Positions 8,625-16,471 of a stretch of 32,594 bases of DNA are shown piece by piece (positions within the stretch are counted from its first letter, which is position 1; each line of letters opens with the position of its first letter). The notes under the pieces were generated by a model, which ran no database searches, was not told the origin of the DNA, and saw only the letters and a program-made list of their open reading frames with translations. The stretch is from an uncultured Lachnospiraceae bacterium. GTDB lineage: Bacteria > Bacillota > Clostridia > Lachnospirales > Lachnospiraceae. The position numbers and the translations under genes are program-made. The stretch spans positions 1 through 32,594 of the forward strand of contig CAMOGQ010000029.1 in NCBI GenBank assembly GCA_946614165.1. Reading direction: 5' to 3'.

Positions 8625-9608
8625 TCAGCCCGTAAAGAAACCTATTATACTGGCGGCCTCCATAATGATCAGAAGCGGCAGGATGATCTGTAAAGCACGG
8701 ATCATACGGAGTCCTGCCAGGGTGGCTTTTCCGTTGAGGCCCCGCTTTTTCAGCTTCTCTCTGGCCCTTGGATCCCTCAGGATCCTGCCGGCCCTCGACG
8801 GCAGATCTCCGGCCCCCAGAAGCTCCGAAAAGATCTCCATTCCGTCCAGTCCGTCCGCCAGGGAAAGGTTCACAATGCCGGTAATGATATTGATGAAGGC
8901 CGCGCAGACCAGTACAAGACTGTCAAAGAGTCCCGCCTTCAGCAGAAGCAGGAAGAGTCCGGCCAGCGCCATATTGGCCTCAGGGCCGGCGGCAGAGATC
9001 TGGATCCTGCGAAAGCGCCCTTTCACGCCATGGCTGCTTATCAGAACATAGGCTCCCGGAATAAAAGTGAATAAGGAGATTCCTGCTTCGAGCCAGACTC
9101 CCCCATAGGAAAGACAGGCACATGCATGGGAAAATTCATGCAGGGATAAGCCCAGGACCAGGCCGGTCACCGCACCCGGGATGGTTCCCCATCCCAGATC
9201 CACAAAGGGAAAGTCTCCCGATAAAAGGACCTGCAGGCCGAACGCCAGAAGAGGCAGCCAGAGCAGGAGCAGAAAGCGGTTCCAGCATCTGGCCAGAGCC
9301 CGGATCCTCCTGTTCTCCTTTGGCGTCACCAGGGTCCATGTGAAACTCCCAGGTCCCGTGATCCTGAACCGGATCCCGTCATCCAGAAAGCCCAATTTTT
9401 CAAAATGCTCCAGGGCGGTCTCAGCCTCTTCCTCTGTCAGCCCCTTCGTATTTTTATAAGGATCTCTGCATCCGTTGAGACTGCGAAGAAATCTGGCGCA
9501 GCAAATGTCCATCTCATAAAGACTGCCTCCCCTGTAGTCCAGGACATAGGATGTATATCGGTCTTTTTTCCTGAAACGCAGGTAATGACTTTTTTTCGGA
9601 TACTTCAC
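8625..9608 (-). CDS. M50-like membrane zinc protease with N-terminal PqqD-like segment
   Basis: A 327-residue protein in two parts. Residues about 15-80 (YEMDICCARFLRSLNG ... AETALEHFEKLGFL) resemble a PqqD-type peptide-carrier fold. From about 110 on it is a polytopic membrane protein with the zinc motif HEFSH at 157-161, an AGPEANM element at 206-213 and NLSLADGLDG at 247-256, matching the HExxH, GPxxN and LDG elements of site-2-type proteases. Such proteins occur in peptide-maturation loci, but no radical SAM enzyme or clear precursor is seen here. The start is a GTG with AAAGGAGG nine bases upstream. Calling it a protease rests on the motifs; the PqqD part is a weaker assignment. Confidence 0.75.
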   Translation of the reverse strand: MKYPKKSHYLRFRKKDRYTSYVLDYRGGSLYEMDICCARFLRSLNGCRDPYKNTKGLTEEEAETALEHFEKLGFLDDGIRFRITGPGSFTWTLVTPKENRRIRALARCWNRFLLLLWLPLLAFGLQVLLSGDFPFVDLGWGTIPGAVTGLVLGLSLHEFSHACACLSYGGVWLEAGISLFTFIPGAYVLISSHGVKGRFRRIQISAAGPEANMALAGLFLLLLKAGLFDSLVLVCAAFINIITGIVNLSLADGLDGMEIFSELLGAGDLPSRAGRILRDPRAREKLKKRGLNGKATLAGLRMIRALQIILPLLIIMEAASIIGFFTG

Positions 9609-9795
9609 CGGATGCGCCCTCCTTTCCCCGGAAAGCGGATTCTTTCCTATTGTTCTTCAAGTATAGCCTGCAGGAGCCGGACTGGAAATCAACCTGCGGT
9701 TGCATCTGCGGCCCCGCAGTCCGCACTTCCCCGGCATTTTTCCGGACAGCCCTGCATCTTTACTCTTTTTTGCTGTCCCTTCCCTGCTTCCATAC

Positions 9796-9801
9796 TATAA
9801 T
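9796..9801 (+). promoter_or_regulatory. -10 element of the fructosamine kinase promoter
   Basis: A consensus TATAAT lies 38 nt before the upstream ATG of the kinase gene. No good -35 is found at 16-18 bp; a TTGCTG occurs at 20 bp. The partially self-complementary ACTATAATA could also drive weak transcription the other way towards the M50-like gene. Confidence 0.45.
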
Positions 9802-9874
9802 ACGGACAGGACCTCCCTCCCGCAGGGGGGAGGACAGGATGCATTACATCTCTCAGACCTCTGAAAGGACCGCC

Positions 9875-10789
9875 ATGAATAAAGACCCTTTCTATTCTTC
9901 TCTCTCGCAGGCCCTGGAAGCTCTCTACGGGCCGAAAATCGGGATCCTCTCCGGAAAAAGGATCTTCGGAGGCGACATCAATACTGCGGAAAGGCTGACC
10001 CTGTCAGACGGCAGCTTCCTTTTTATGAAATCCAACGTCCTTTCCGGGGAAGCCATGTTCAGGGCTGAGTTTGCCGGACTTACGGCTCTTCGCCGCATAG
10101 GAGCCCTGCCTGTTCCGGAGCCTCTGTGCTGCGGAAGGGACACAGACAGGGGAATCTCCTTCCTGCTTATGGAGTATGTTTCTCCCGCTCCCCGCAGAAA
10201 AGATTACTGGGAAGAGCTGGGAAGAGGCCTGGCTCTCCTGCACAGGGCGGACACTTCCTTCCTGCATGAAGGAATCCCCGGCCCCCTTTACGGCTTTCCG
10301 GAAAATAACTTCATAGGCTCTTCTTCCCAGATCAATGCCTGGAAGGACAGCTGGAGCGGCTTTTTCGCCGCCTGCCGCCTGGAGCCCCAGATCCGCATGG
10401 CTGCTCCTACCCTTCCGGAAAGCGTCCTGCGCGCTTTCTCTGCTCTTCTGGAACGCCTGGACCGGTATCTGCCGGAACCTGATTTTCCTTCCCTCCTCCA
10501 CGGGGATCTATGGAGCGGCAATGTTATGACGGGCCCGGATGGAAGAGCTTTGATCATGGACCCCGCTGCCTATGCAGGCTCTCTGGAAGCGGACCTTGCC
10601 ATGACGGCCCTCTTCGGCGGCTTTCCGGAAAGCTTCTATGCCTCCTACAGGGAAGTGACTCCCATCGATCCCTCCTACAGGGACAGGAAGGATCTTTATA
10701 ACCTCTATCACCTGCTGAATCACCTGAACCTCTTCGGGGAAGCCTACTACTACGATGTCCTGGCCGTTCTGAGAAAATACGCCCCCTGA
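9875..10789 (+). CDS. Fructosamine / ketosamine-3-kinase family protein
   Basis: A 304-residue kinase of the fructosamine-3-kinase family (E. coli YniA-like), which phosphorylates sugar-amine adducts on proteins or small molecules so that they break down. Seen are the N-lobe GKRIFGGDIN and FMKSN lysine, the LLMEY hinge, the catalytic loop LLHGDLWSGN (H209, D211) and IMDPAAYAG with the metal-binding Asp near 229. The C-terminal YNLYHLLNHLNLFG is family-specific. This start matches the family length; an in-frame ATG at 9839 with a GGGGGGAGG site would add 12 residues and cannot be excluded. It is a single-gene unit ending near the convergent kdgK terminator. Confidence 0.88.
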   Translation: MNKDPFYSSLSQALEALYGPKIGILSGKRIFGGDINTAERLTLSDGSFLFMKSNVLSGEAMFRAEFAGLTALRRIGALPVPEPLCCGRDTDRGISFLLMEYVSPAPRRKDYWEELGRGLALLHRADTSFLHEGIPGPLYGFPENNFIGSSSQINAWKDSWSGFFAACRLEPQIRMAAPTLPESVLRAFSALLERLDRYLPEPDFPSLLHGDLWSGNVMTGPDGRALIMDPAAYAGSLEADLAMTALFGGFPESFYASYREVTPIDPSYRDRKDLYNLYHLLNHLNLFGEAYYYDVLAVLRKYAP

Positions 10790-10915
10790 AGGGGCGGCGG
10801 CCGGATGAGAGGACAGGAGACCTGAAAAGAGGCATGACCTCAGAAAAACATAAACATCATCAGAAGCAGAACCCGGAAAAATACTGAAAACAGGAAACCG
10901 GACCGGCTAAATCAA

Positions 10916-10951
10916 AAAGACCGTGGGGAGCGTCCGCTCCCCACGGTCTTT
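10916..10951. terminator. Terminator of the eda-kdgK operon (bidirectional)
   Basis: A perfect 16-bp stem (AAAGACCGTGGGGAGC and its complement) with a 4-nt loop. On the minus strand it is followed by TCTTTTTG, so it ends the kdgK transcript; it can also stop the converging kinase gene. The rest of 10790-10984 holds no gene I can support. Confidence 0.85.
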
Positions 10952-10984
10952 CAGGTTATGACTGAAGATCTAGTAACTTCTTGA

Positions 10985-12082
10985 TTATCTCTTTACTCTT
11001 GCGCCTGCGCCGCCCATGATGGCTTCTACCTCAGAGCAGGTAGCCATGGAGGTGTCGCCGGGTGTGGTCATGGCCAGAGCGCCGTGGGCTGCACCATAGT
11101 TGACAGCCTTTGCAGGATCGCCTGTGGTCATGAGGCCGTAAACAAGGCCGGATGCGAAGGAGTCGCCGCCGCCGACACGGTCCATGATCTCCAGACCGTC
11201 ATAGGCCTTGGACATATGGATCTCGCCGTCTGCCCAGCAGATGGCCTTCCAGTCGTTGACAGTAGCGGTCTTAACGGTACGAAGGGTGGTTGCGATGGCC
11301 TTGAAGTTGGGATAGGTCTTGGCTGCCTCTGCGACCATCTTGTAGTAGCCGTCCAGATTCAGCTCCTTGAGGTTCTCGTCGTTTCCTTCGACCTGCAGGC
11401 CAAGGCATGCGGTAAAGTCTTCCTCATTGCCGATCATGACGTCAACGTACTTTGCGACTTCCTTGTTGACTTCCTGAGCCTTGGCAAGGCCGCCGATGGC
11501 AGACCACATAGAAGGACGGTAGTTAAGGTCATAGGATACGATGGTGCCGTACTTCTTTGCAGCCTTGCATGCTGCGATAACGGTCTCGCAGGCCTGCTCG
11601 GAAAGAGCTGCATAGATGCCGCCTGTGTGGAGCCAGCGTACGCCCAGAGTTCCGAAGATGTATTCGAAGTCGAAATCTTCGGGAGTAGCCTGGGAAATGG
11701 CAGTGTTGGCTCTGTCGGAGCAGCCTACTGCACCGCGGATGCCGAAGCCTCTCTCGGTGAAGTTGATGCCGTTGCGGCAGATACGGCCGATGCCGTCGGT
11801 CTTCTTCCAGTAGATCAGGTCTGTGGAAACGCCGCCCTGCTCGATGAAATCCTTCATCAGTCTGCCGACTTCGTTGTCAGCGAAAGCGGTGATGACAGCT
11901 GTCTTCATGCCGAAGCACTTGTGCAGGCCGCGGATAACGTTGTATTCGCCGCCGCCTTCCCATGCGCGGAAGGATCTGGCTGTACGGATACGGCCCTCGC
12001 CGGGATCCAGACGGAGCATGACTTCGCCCAGGGATACAGCATCAAAGGTACATTCGGATGCGGGTCTTAAATTCAGTTCCAT
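10985..12082 (-). CDS. kdgK: 2-keto-3-deoxygluconate kinase (PfkB family)
   Basis: A ribokinase-fold sugar kinase (365 aa) predicted to phosphorylate KDG to KDPG with ATP in the cytoplasm. Features: the N-terminal GEVMLRLDPGEGR, the substrate-binding GGGEYNVIRGL, SYDLNYRPSMW in the centre and the DRVGGGDSFASG anion-hole/catalytic motif near 310, where the Asp is the base; the usual GAGD is GGGD, which is tolerated in this branch. The KDG assignment rests largely on the neighbour eda, whose stop lies 23 nt upstream. The ribosome site AAAGGA is modest. A homologous sugar kinase activity on a related keto sugar acid is the main alternative. Confidence 0.9.
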   Translation of the reverse strand: MELNLRPASECTFDAVSLGEVMLRLDPGEGRIRTARSFRAWEGGGEYNVIRGLHKCFGMKTAVITAFADNEVGRLMKDFIEQGGVSTDLIYWKKTDGIGRICRNGINFTERGFGIRGAVGCSDRANTAISQATPEDFDFEYIFGTLGVRWLHTGGIYAALSEQACETVIAACKAAKKYGTIVSYDLNYRPSMWSAIGGLAKAQEVNKEVAKYVDVMIGNEEDFTACLGLQVEGNDENLKELNLDGYYKMVAEAAKTYPNFKAIATTLRTVKTATVNDWKAICWADGEIHMSKAYDGLEIMDRVGGGDSFASGLVYGLMTTGDPAKAVNYGAAHGALAMTTPGDTSMATCSEVEAIMGGAGARVKR

Positions 12083-12105
12083 AATCTTTTTTCCTTTCTT
12101 CCGGA

Positions 12106-12744
12106 TTAACCGCGGACTTCCTTAACGATATCAGCTGCCTCTTTGACCAGCTTTGTGATCTCATCGAACTTGCCTGCTTCCACAAGGCTTCCCTTGACCA
12201 TCCAGGAGCCGCCGCATGCAAGGATCTTGTCATATGCAAGATACTCTCTTACGTTCTTTGCGTTGATGCCGCCGGTGGGCATGAACTTCAGATTGACATA
12301 GGCTGCTGCCATAGCCTTGATGAAAGGAAGGCCGCCTGCGGGCTCTGCGGGGAAGAACTTGACAACGTCAAGGCCCAGGGAAAGGGCTCTCTCAACGTCG
12401 GAAGGAGTGCATGTGCCGGGGCATACCGGAACGCCGCGGTTGATGCAGTACTGAACGACTTCGGGGTTGAGGCCGGGGGCGACAATGAACTTTGCGCCTG
12501 CATCGATGGCACGGTTTGCCTGATCAATGGTCAGAACAGTGCCTGCGCCGACGAAGAGCTCCGGATACTCAGTGGACATGATGCGGATGGATTCTTCTGC
12601 CGCTGCGGTACGGAATGTGACCTCTGCGCAGGGAAGGCCGCCTTCGATCAGGGCCTTGGCCAGGGGAGCGGCATCCTTTGCATCGTTGAGTACGACTACG
12701 GGGATAATACCGATTTCACCGATTTTCTTTAAAACGTCATTCAT
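12106..12744 (-). CDS. eda: KDPG/KHG aldolase
   Basis: A class I aldolase (212 aa) that splits 2-keto-3-deoxy-6-phosphogluconate into pyruvate and glyceraldehyde-3-phosphate. The catalytic residues are in place: E41 and R45 in AEVTFRTA, the Schiff-base lysine K129 in VVKFFPAE, the GAGTVL loop at 67-72 and the phosphate-binding PTGGI at 156-160. Length is standard. It is the first gene of the eda-kdgK operon, with an AGGAGG site, and its promoter region carries the IclR-type operators described separately, so it should be induced by KDG-type compounds if the IclR protein is KdgR-like. Confidence 0.95.
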   Translation of the reverse strand: MNDVLKKIGEIGIIPVVVLNDAKDAAPLAKALIEGGLPCAEVTFRTAAAEESIRIMSTEYPELFVGAGTVLTIDQANRAIDAGAKFIVAPGLNPEVVQYCINRGVPVCPGTCTPSDVERALSLGLDVVKFFPAEPAGGLPFIKAMAAAYVNLKFMPTGGINAKNVREYLAYDKILACGGSWMVKGSLVEAGKFDEITKLVKEAADIVKEVRG

Positions 12745-12770
12745 TGTGTAACCTCCTGAAACTTACTTTT

Positions 12771-12799
12771 GCTATACCTTTGAAATTTCACATTGTGAA
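12771..12799 (-). promoter_or_regulatory. Promoter of eda-kdgK
   Basis: Minus strand -35 TTCACA (12794-12799), 17-bp spacer, -10 TATAGC (12771-12776). The -35 lies inside the first palindromic operator, so a bound repressor would block polymerase directly. Confidence 0.6.
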
Positions 12800-12800
12800 A
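12786..12800. promoter_or_regulatory. Operator 1 for the IclR regulator (perfect palindrome)
   Basis: TTTCACATTGTGAAA, a perfect 7-1-7 inverted repeat overlapping the eda -35. Near-copies occur at 12806-12820 and 12904-12918 in the same intergenic region, which is the main support for a dedicated operator family. Confidence 0.75.
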
Positions 12801-12805
12801 CCTCT

Positions 12806-12820
12806 TTTCATATCGTGGAA
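12806..12820. promoter_or_regulatory. Operator 2 (degenerate copy)
   Basis: TTTCATATCGTGGAA has its centre 20 bp from that of operator 1, close to two turns of the helix, which would put both on the same DNA face for cooperative binding. It has two changes from the ideal palindrome. Confidence 0.5.
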
Positions 12821-12857
12821 CAATTATCATTATAAAGAAATCTGAAAAAAAGTCAAT

Positions 12858-12871
12858 AAGAAGCGCTTACA
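12858..12871 (-). promoter_or_regulatory. Possible cre site (catabolite repression)
   Basis: On the minus strand TGTAAGCGCTTCTT matches the CcpA cre consensus TGWAANCGNTNWCA at the first eleven positions but not the last three. It sits between the two divergent promoters, a sensible place for carbon catabolite control. Partial match only. Confidence 0.35.
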
Positions 12872-12875
12872 TTAT

Positions 12876-12904
12876 TTGTTTTTCTTCTCTTTTTATGATA
12901 AAAT
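12876..12904 (+). promoter_or_regulatory. Promoter of the IclR regulator gene
   Basis: -35 TTGTTT (12876-12881), 17-bp spacer, extended -10 TGaTAAAAT (TAAAAT at 12899-12904). Operator 3 begins at the last base of the -10. Confidence 0.6.
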
Positions 12905-12918
12905 TTCACATCGTGAAA
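12904..12918. promoter_or_regulatory. Operator 3 at the iclR promoter
   Basis: TTTCACATCGTGAAA, one mismatch from the perfect palindrome of operator 1, covering the predicted transcription start of the regulator gene. Points to autoregulation. Confidence 0.7.
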
Positions 12919-12946
12919 TACAAAAGGCAGAAAGCGAGACTTTCCA

Positions 12947-13732
12947 ATGGAAGAAAAGAATCCCATCCAGGTGGCAGACAGGCTGTTCCACGTGCTGGAA
13001 CTGCTGGCAGACCAGGGCCCCATGCAGCTCATGGATATCGCAGCGGAAGAAGAACTGAATAAGACCACCGCCTTCCGGGTCCTCAGATCCCTCATGCATC
13101 TTGGCTATGTCCGTCAGGACCCCTCCGACGGAAGATATTCCCTGACCTTCCGGATCGTGGGGCTGGCCGACAAGGTCAGAGAGCAGACCGATATGATCGG
13201 TTTCCTCCATCCCTATCTGGAAGAACTCTCCGGACAGATCCGGGAGACCATCCACCTGGTCATGCTGGAGGAATCCTTCTCTCCGGATACCGATACGGAG
13301 GCCACCTACGTGGACAAGGTGGAATCTCCCTACAATGCCGTCCGTATGGTCTCCAGAGTGGGCGGCCGGATCCCTCTCTACTGCTCCGGCGTGGGCAAGG
13401 CCCTTCTGGCCGATATGAGTGACGATCAGATCCGCAGGATCTGGGACAACTCCGATATTAAGAAGATCACCGAATATACCATTACCGATTTAGGCAGCCT
13501 GATGAAGATCATAGGCCAGGTCCGGAAAAATGGCTATGCCCTGGACAACGAGGAGAACGAGATCGGGGTCCGCTGCGTGGCGGCCGCCCTTCCTCCCATT
13601 CCGGGCAGAGGCCGCTTTGCCTTCAGCATTTCCGCTCCCGCATCCCGCATGGACGATGAGCGGATCCGGGAAGTGGCAGGGAGCCTGCTCCGGATCAGGG
13701 ACAGGATCACCCAGGAGCTGCGGATCGGATGA
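12947..13732 (+). CDS. IclR family regulator, KdgR-like
   Basis: A 261-residue regulator with an N-terminal winged helix (about residues 10-75; MQLMDIAAEEELNKTTAFRVLRSL holds the recognition helix) and a C-terminal IclR effector domain with VGGRIPLYCSGVGKALLA and a DNEENEIGVRCVAAAL strand. IclR proteins bind small aromatic or keto acids. Divergence from eda-kdgK and the three palindromes between them make control of KDG use likely; in Bacillus and enterobacteria KdgR proteins of this family or of LacI type do this job. The ribosome site is weak (only purine-rich sequence is seen). Name kept generic since the ligand is inferred. Confidence 0.88.
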   Translation: MEEKNPIQVADRLFHVLELLADQGPMQLMDIAAEEELNKTTAFRVLRSLMHLGYVRQDPSDGRYSLTFRIVGLADKVREQTDMIGFLHPYLEELSGQIRETIHLVMLEESFSPDTDTEATYVDKVESPYNAVRMVSRVGGRIPLYCSGVGKALLADMSDDQIRRIWDNSDIKKITEYTITDLGSLMKIIGQVRKNGYALDNEENEIGVRCVAAALPPIPGRGRFAFSISAPASRMDDERIREVAGSLLRIRDRITQELRIG

Positions 13733-13807
13733 CGTCCCAAAGAAAAGGGTTCGAAAATGAAACGATTCATGACTGAATCATAAAAAAGATGCGCTGTTCA
13801 ATTAAGA

Positions 13808-13849
13808 AGCCGGCTCAGGTCACCTTCATGTGACCTGAGCCGGCTGTTC
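13808..13849 (+). terminator. Terminator of the iclR gene
   Basis: A perfect 16-bp stem (AGCCGGCTCAGGTCAC with its complement) and a 6-nt loop, followed by GTTCTTTT. It lies between the convergent iclR and NhaC-family genes and may also serve the latter weakly. Confidence 0.85.
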
Positions 13850-13874
13850 TTTTCCGGATCTTTTCGTCCGGTCA

Positions 13875-15359
13875 TTATTCCCAGCTGCTTAAAAGAAGAA
13901 TGGCGCCCACAAGAAGCGCTGCGGAGATAAGGAGAGGGATCCAGGGGGAGAGCATAAAGCCTGCAGCCAGGTAGCCCACAGCGCAGGCTGCGGCCACAAG
14001 GGTGGCGTAGGGGAGCTGGGTCTCCACATGGCGGATGTGGACACAGTCCGCCCCGGTGGATGCCAGGATGGTGGTGTCCGAAATGGGTGAACAGTGGTCT
14101 CCGTAAACGGACCCGGCCAGAGTGGCGCCCAGCGCCGGGATCAGGTATACGCCCGCCCCTTCCGTTTCACAGATCATGGCGACGATAGGGATCAGCATGC
14201 CGAAGGTACCCCAGGAGGTGCCCATGGAAAAGCTCATCAGGGCGGCAATGATAAAGATCACCACCGGCAGAAAGCTCAGAGGCAGCTGGGAAGAACTGAC
14301 AAAGCCGGAGATGAAAAGGCCCGTACCGATCAGCTGGCGGCAGACCCCTCCCAGGCTCCAGGACAGGATCAGGATCAGCATGGGGGGTACGATGTTGCTG
14401 ATGCCTCCCACGATGCATTCGATAAACTCTCTGGGAGTCATCAGACGGCGGGGCAGATACAGGGCCATGGCGGTAACAAGGCCTGCAAAGGCGCCCAGGG
14501 ACAGACCCGCTGTAGGATTATAGCCGATGGCTTCCGAGAAGCTGACTCCCTGGAAGAAACCGCCCACGTAGGCCATGCCCAGGATGGCGCAGATGATCAG
14601 GACCAGGATGGGCAGGACCAGGTCGATCACATGCCCTTTCGTTTCTTCCCGTGAAGAGGCATCCTCTTCCTGAGGTGCGCGCCGCACGGCTTCTTCCTCC
14701 GCCTTTTTCATGGGGCCGAAGTCCCTGCCCGTAAAGGCGATAAAGAAGACCATGAGGATGGTAAGCAGAGCGTAAAGGTTGTAGGGGATGGTGGCAAGAA
14801 AGGCATGGAAGCCTTCCGTTTCGCTGACTTCACTGGCCACGGCCACGGCCCAGCTGGATACCGGTGCAATGATGCAGACGGGGGCCGCGGTGGCGTCGAT
14901 GATATAGGCCAGCTTTTCCCGGGAAATGTGCAGGCGGTCGGTAATGGGCCGCATGACCGTTCCCACGGTCAGGCAGTTGAATCCGTCGTCGATAAAGATC
15001 AGAATGCCCAGGAAGGATGTGGCAAAGGCTGCCGCCCTCTTGCTCTTTAAGCGCTTCTCCACCCACTTTCCGTAGGCCTGGCTTCCGCCGGACTTAGAGA
15101 CCAGGGAGACTACGGCCCATAAAAGGGCCAGAAAGATGATCATGTAGGAATTGTCCGATATCTTGGCGCTCATCATGTCAAAGGTCATGGCGGCAGCGGA
15201 AATGACGGATCCGCCGCTGAAGAAGGCATAGATCAGCATGCCCGATCCGATCCCGATGAAGAGGGAGGAATAGACCTCCTTGGTCAGAAGGGCCAGGGCG
15301 ATGGCGATGATGGGCGGCAGAATGGAGAGCCAGCCTGTTTCAATCATGGTAAATTCCAT
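13875..15359 (-). CDS. NhaC-family Na+/H+ antiporter-like membrane carrier
   Basis: A 494-residue polytopic membrane protein with about 11-12 hydrophobic segments. The LIFIDDGFNCLTVGTVMRP stretch, the TAAPVCIIAPVSSWA segment and MGTSWGTFGMLIP are typical of the NhaC family, which includes Na+/H+ antiporters and sodium-linked organic acid exchangers (malate/lactate type). Its place beside hexuronate genes hints at organic acid export or uptake, but the substrate is unknown. The start MEFTMIETGW was chosen because GAGGAG lies seven bases before it; ATG codons two residues up and four down are alternatives. It has its own promoter with an overlapping operator. Confidence 0.87.
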   Translation of the reverse strand: MEFTMIETGWLSILPPIIAIALALLTKEVYSSLFIGIGSGMLIYAFFSGGSVISAAAMTFDMMSAKISDNSYMIIFLALLWAVVSLVSKSGGSQAYGKWVEKRLKSKRAAAFATSFLGILIFIDDGFNCLTVGTVMRPITDRLHISREKLAYIIDATAAPVCIIAPVSSWAVAVASEVSETEGFHAFLATIPYNLYALLTILMVFFIAFTGRDFGPMKKAEEEAVRRAPQEEDASSREETKGHVIDLVLPILVLIICAILGMAYVGGFFQGVSFSEAIGYNPTAGLSLGAFAGLVTAMALYLPRRLMTPREFIECIVGGISNIVPPMLILILSWSLGGVCRQLIGTGLFISGFVSSSQLPLSFLPVVIFIIAALMSFSMGTSWGTFGMLIPIVAMICETEGAGVYLIPALGATLAGSVYGDHCSPISDTTILASTGADCVHIRHVETQLPYATLVAAACAVGYLAAGFMLSPWIPLLISAALLVGAILLLSSWE

Positions 15360-15428
15360 AAACATACTCCTCGTCATACAGACAGATTTTCCCCGGCCGG
15401 TCCGGGACCGGCTGACGGGAATACAACT

Positions 15429-15457
15429 ACTATAGCATGCTTTCCCGTTGCGCACAA
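15429..15457 (-). promoter_or_regulatory. Promoter of the NhaC-family gene
   Basis: Minus strand -35 TTGTGC (15452-15457), 17-bp spacer, extended -10 TGcTATAGT (TATAGT at 15429-15434). A 17-bp palindrome covers the -35. Confidence 0.65.
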
Positions 15458-15468
15458 TTAGATTGTGC
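15452..15468. promoter_or_regulatory. Operator-like palindrome over the NhaC-family -35
   Basis: GCACAAT-TAG-ATTGTGC is a perfect 7-3-7 inverted repeat overlapping the -35 hexamer, as expected for a repressor site. It differs from the KdgR-like operators, so another regulator is implied; none with a known match is in view. Confidence 0.6.
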
Positions 15469-15520
15469 CTGTTTTGTCATAGGGGATTAAAGGATTAAAG
15501 CATTAAAGCAGGCAGGCCGG

Positions 15521-15567
15521 AAAAGCGGCCGGTCCGGACGCTTTTGAAAGGGTTCCGGACCGGCCGC
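15521..15567 (-). terminator. Terminator of uxuAB
   Basis: A perfect 14-bp GC-rich stem (GCGGCCGGTCCGGA with its complement), 15-nt loop, followed on the minus strand by TTTT. Separates the uxuAB transcript from the NhaC-family promoter. Confidence 0.8.
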
Positions 15568-15599
15568 AGGGGGCTTGTCTGTATTCTTATATTAAGTCC

Positions 15600-16445
15600 T
15601 TAGACTCCCGAATATGCCGCGAAGCCTGCATCGATGGGAAGTACTACGCCAGTGATGGCGCTGGCAGCCTTTTCGTCACAGAGGAAGAAGACGCCGCCCA
15701 GAAGCTCCTCGCTGTCCACGAAACGGTTCATGGGAGTATTGCTCAGGATCTTGTGGCTTCTGGCAGTGGGAGTCCCGTCCTCGTTGAAGAGAAGGGCTCT
15801 GTTCTGGTTGGATACCAGGAAGCCGGGAGCGATGGCGTTGCAGCGGATACCGGTGCCTGCGAAGTGGGTGGCCAGCCACTGGGTAAAGTTGCTGATGCCT
15901 GCCTTGGCGGCGGAATAAGCCGGGATCTTGGTCAGAGGTGTGTAGGCATTCATGGAGGAAATGTTCAGAATGCTTCCCTTTCCTGCGGCCACCATGTCTT
16001 TTGCGAAGACCTGGGTAGGGATCAGGGTTCCCTGGAAGTTGAGCTTGAAGACGAAATCAACGCCGGATGCGTCCAGATCGAAGAAGGTCTTCTGGCCTTC
16101 CTTTGCCTCGTGCTGGTACTCGTTGTCTGTGGTAGCGCGGGGGTTGTTGCCGCCGGCGCCGTTGACCAGGATGTCGCAGGGACCCAGGTCAGAGAGGACC
16201 TGCTTATGCACTTCTTCCAGGAGAGCTCCGTCCAGGACGTTTGCCTTGTAAGGTCTGCAGATGAAGCCTTCGGCTTCGATCTCGGAAGAGAGCTTTTTCA
16301 CTGCGTCTTCGTTCAGATCCAGGGCTGCTACCTTTGCGCCTGCCTGGGCGAAGGCCCTTGCCATGGTGCCGCACAGGACGCCGCCTGCGCCTGTGATCAC
16401 TACTACCTTGCCTGTAAAATCAATATTTAAAGGGAGATTCATCAT
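15600..16445 (-). CDS. uxuB: SDR-type D-mannonate oxidoreductase (fructuronate reductase)
   Basis: A short-chain dehydrogenase of 281 aa resembling the SDR-type mannonate oxidoreductases of Firmicutes (B. subtilis YjmF type), which interconvert D-fructuronate and D-mannonate with NAD(P)H. Motifs: TGAGGVLCG at 18-26, NGAGG at 95-99, S164 in NISSMN, Y177 and K181 in YSAAK. The extra loop rich in polar residues around 103-125 is typical of this branch. It follows uxuA by 26 nt in the same operon, which makes the pathway step convincing. The start MMNLPLNID is preferred because the AGGAGG lies about 10 nt away; ATG codons 3 codons up or 1 down are possible. Confidence 0.87.
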   Translation of the reverse strand: MMNLPLNIDFTGKVVVITGAGGVLCGTMARAFAQAGAKVAALDLNEDAVKKLSSEIEAEGFICRPYKANVLDGALLEEVHKQVLSDLGPCDILVNGAGGNNPRATTDNEYQHEAKEGQKTFFDLDASGVDFVFKLNFQGTLIPTQVFAKDMVAAGKGSILNISSMNAYTPLTKIPAYSAAKAGISNFTQWLATHFAGTGIRCNAIAPGFLVSNQNRALLFNEDGTPTARSHKILSNTPMNRFVDSEELLGGVFFLCDEKAASAITGVVLPIDAGFAAYSGV

Positions 16446-16471
16446 TTTTACCATTCCTCCTGTTTCTTTGC

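Noticed and set aside
11084-12070. Long open frame (328 codons) on the plus strand opposite kdgK
   Set aside because: It is antisense to a well-supported PfkB kinase, has low-complexity Val/Asp/Leu-rich composition and no ribosome site; a product of codon bias in high-GC coding DNA.
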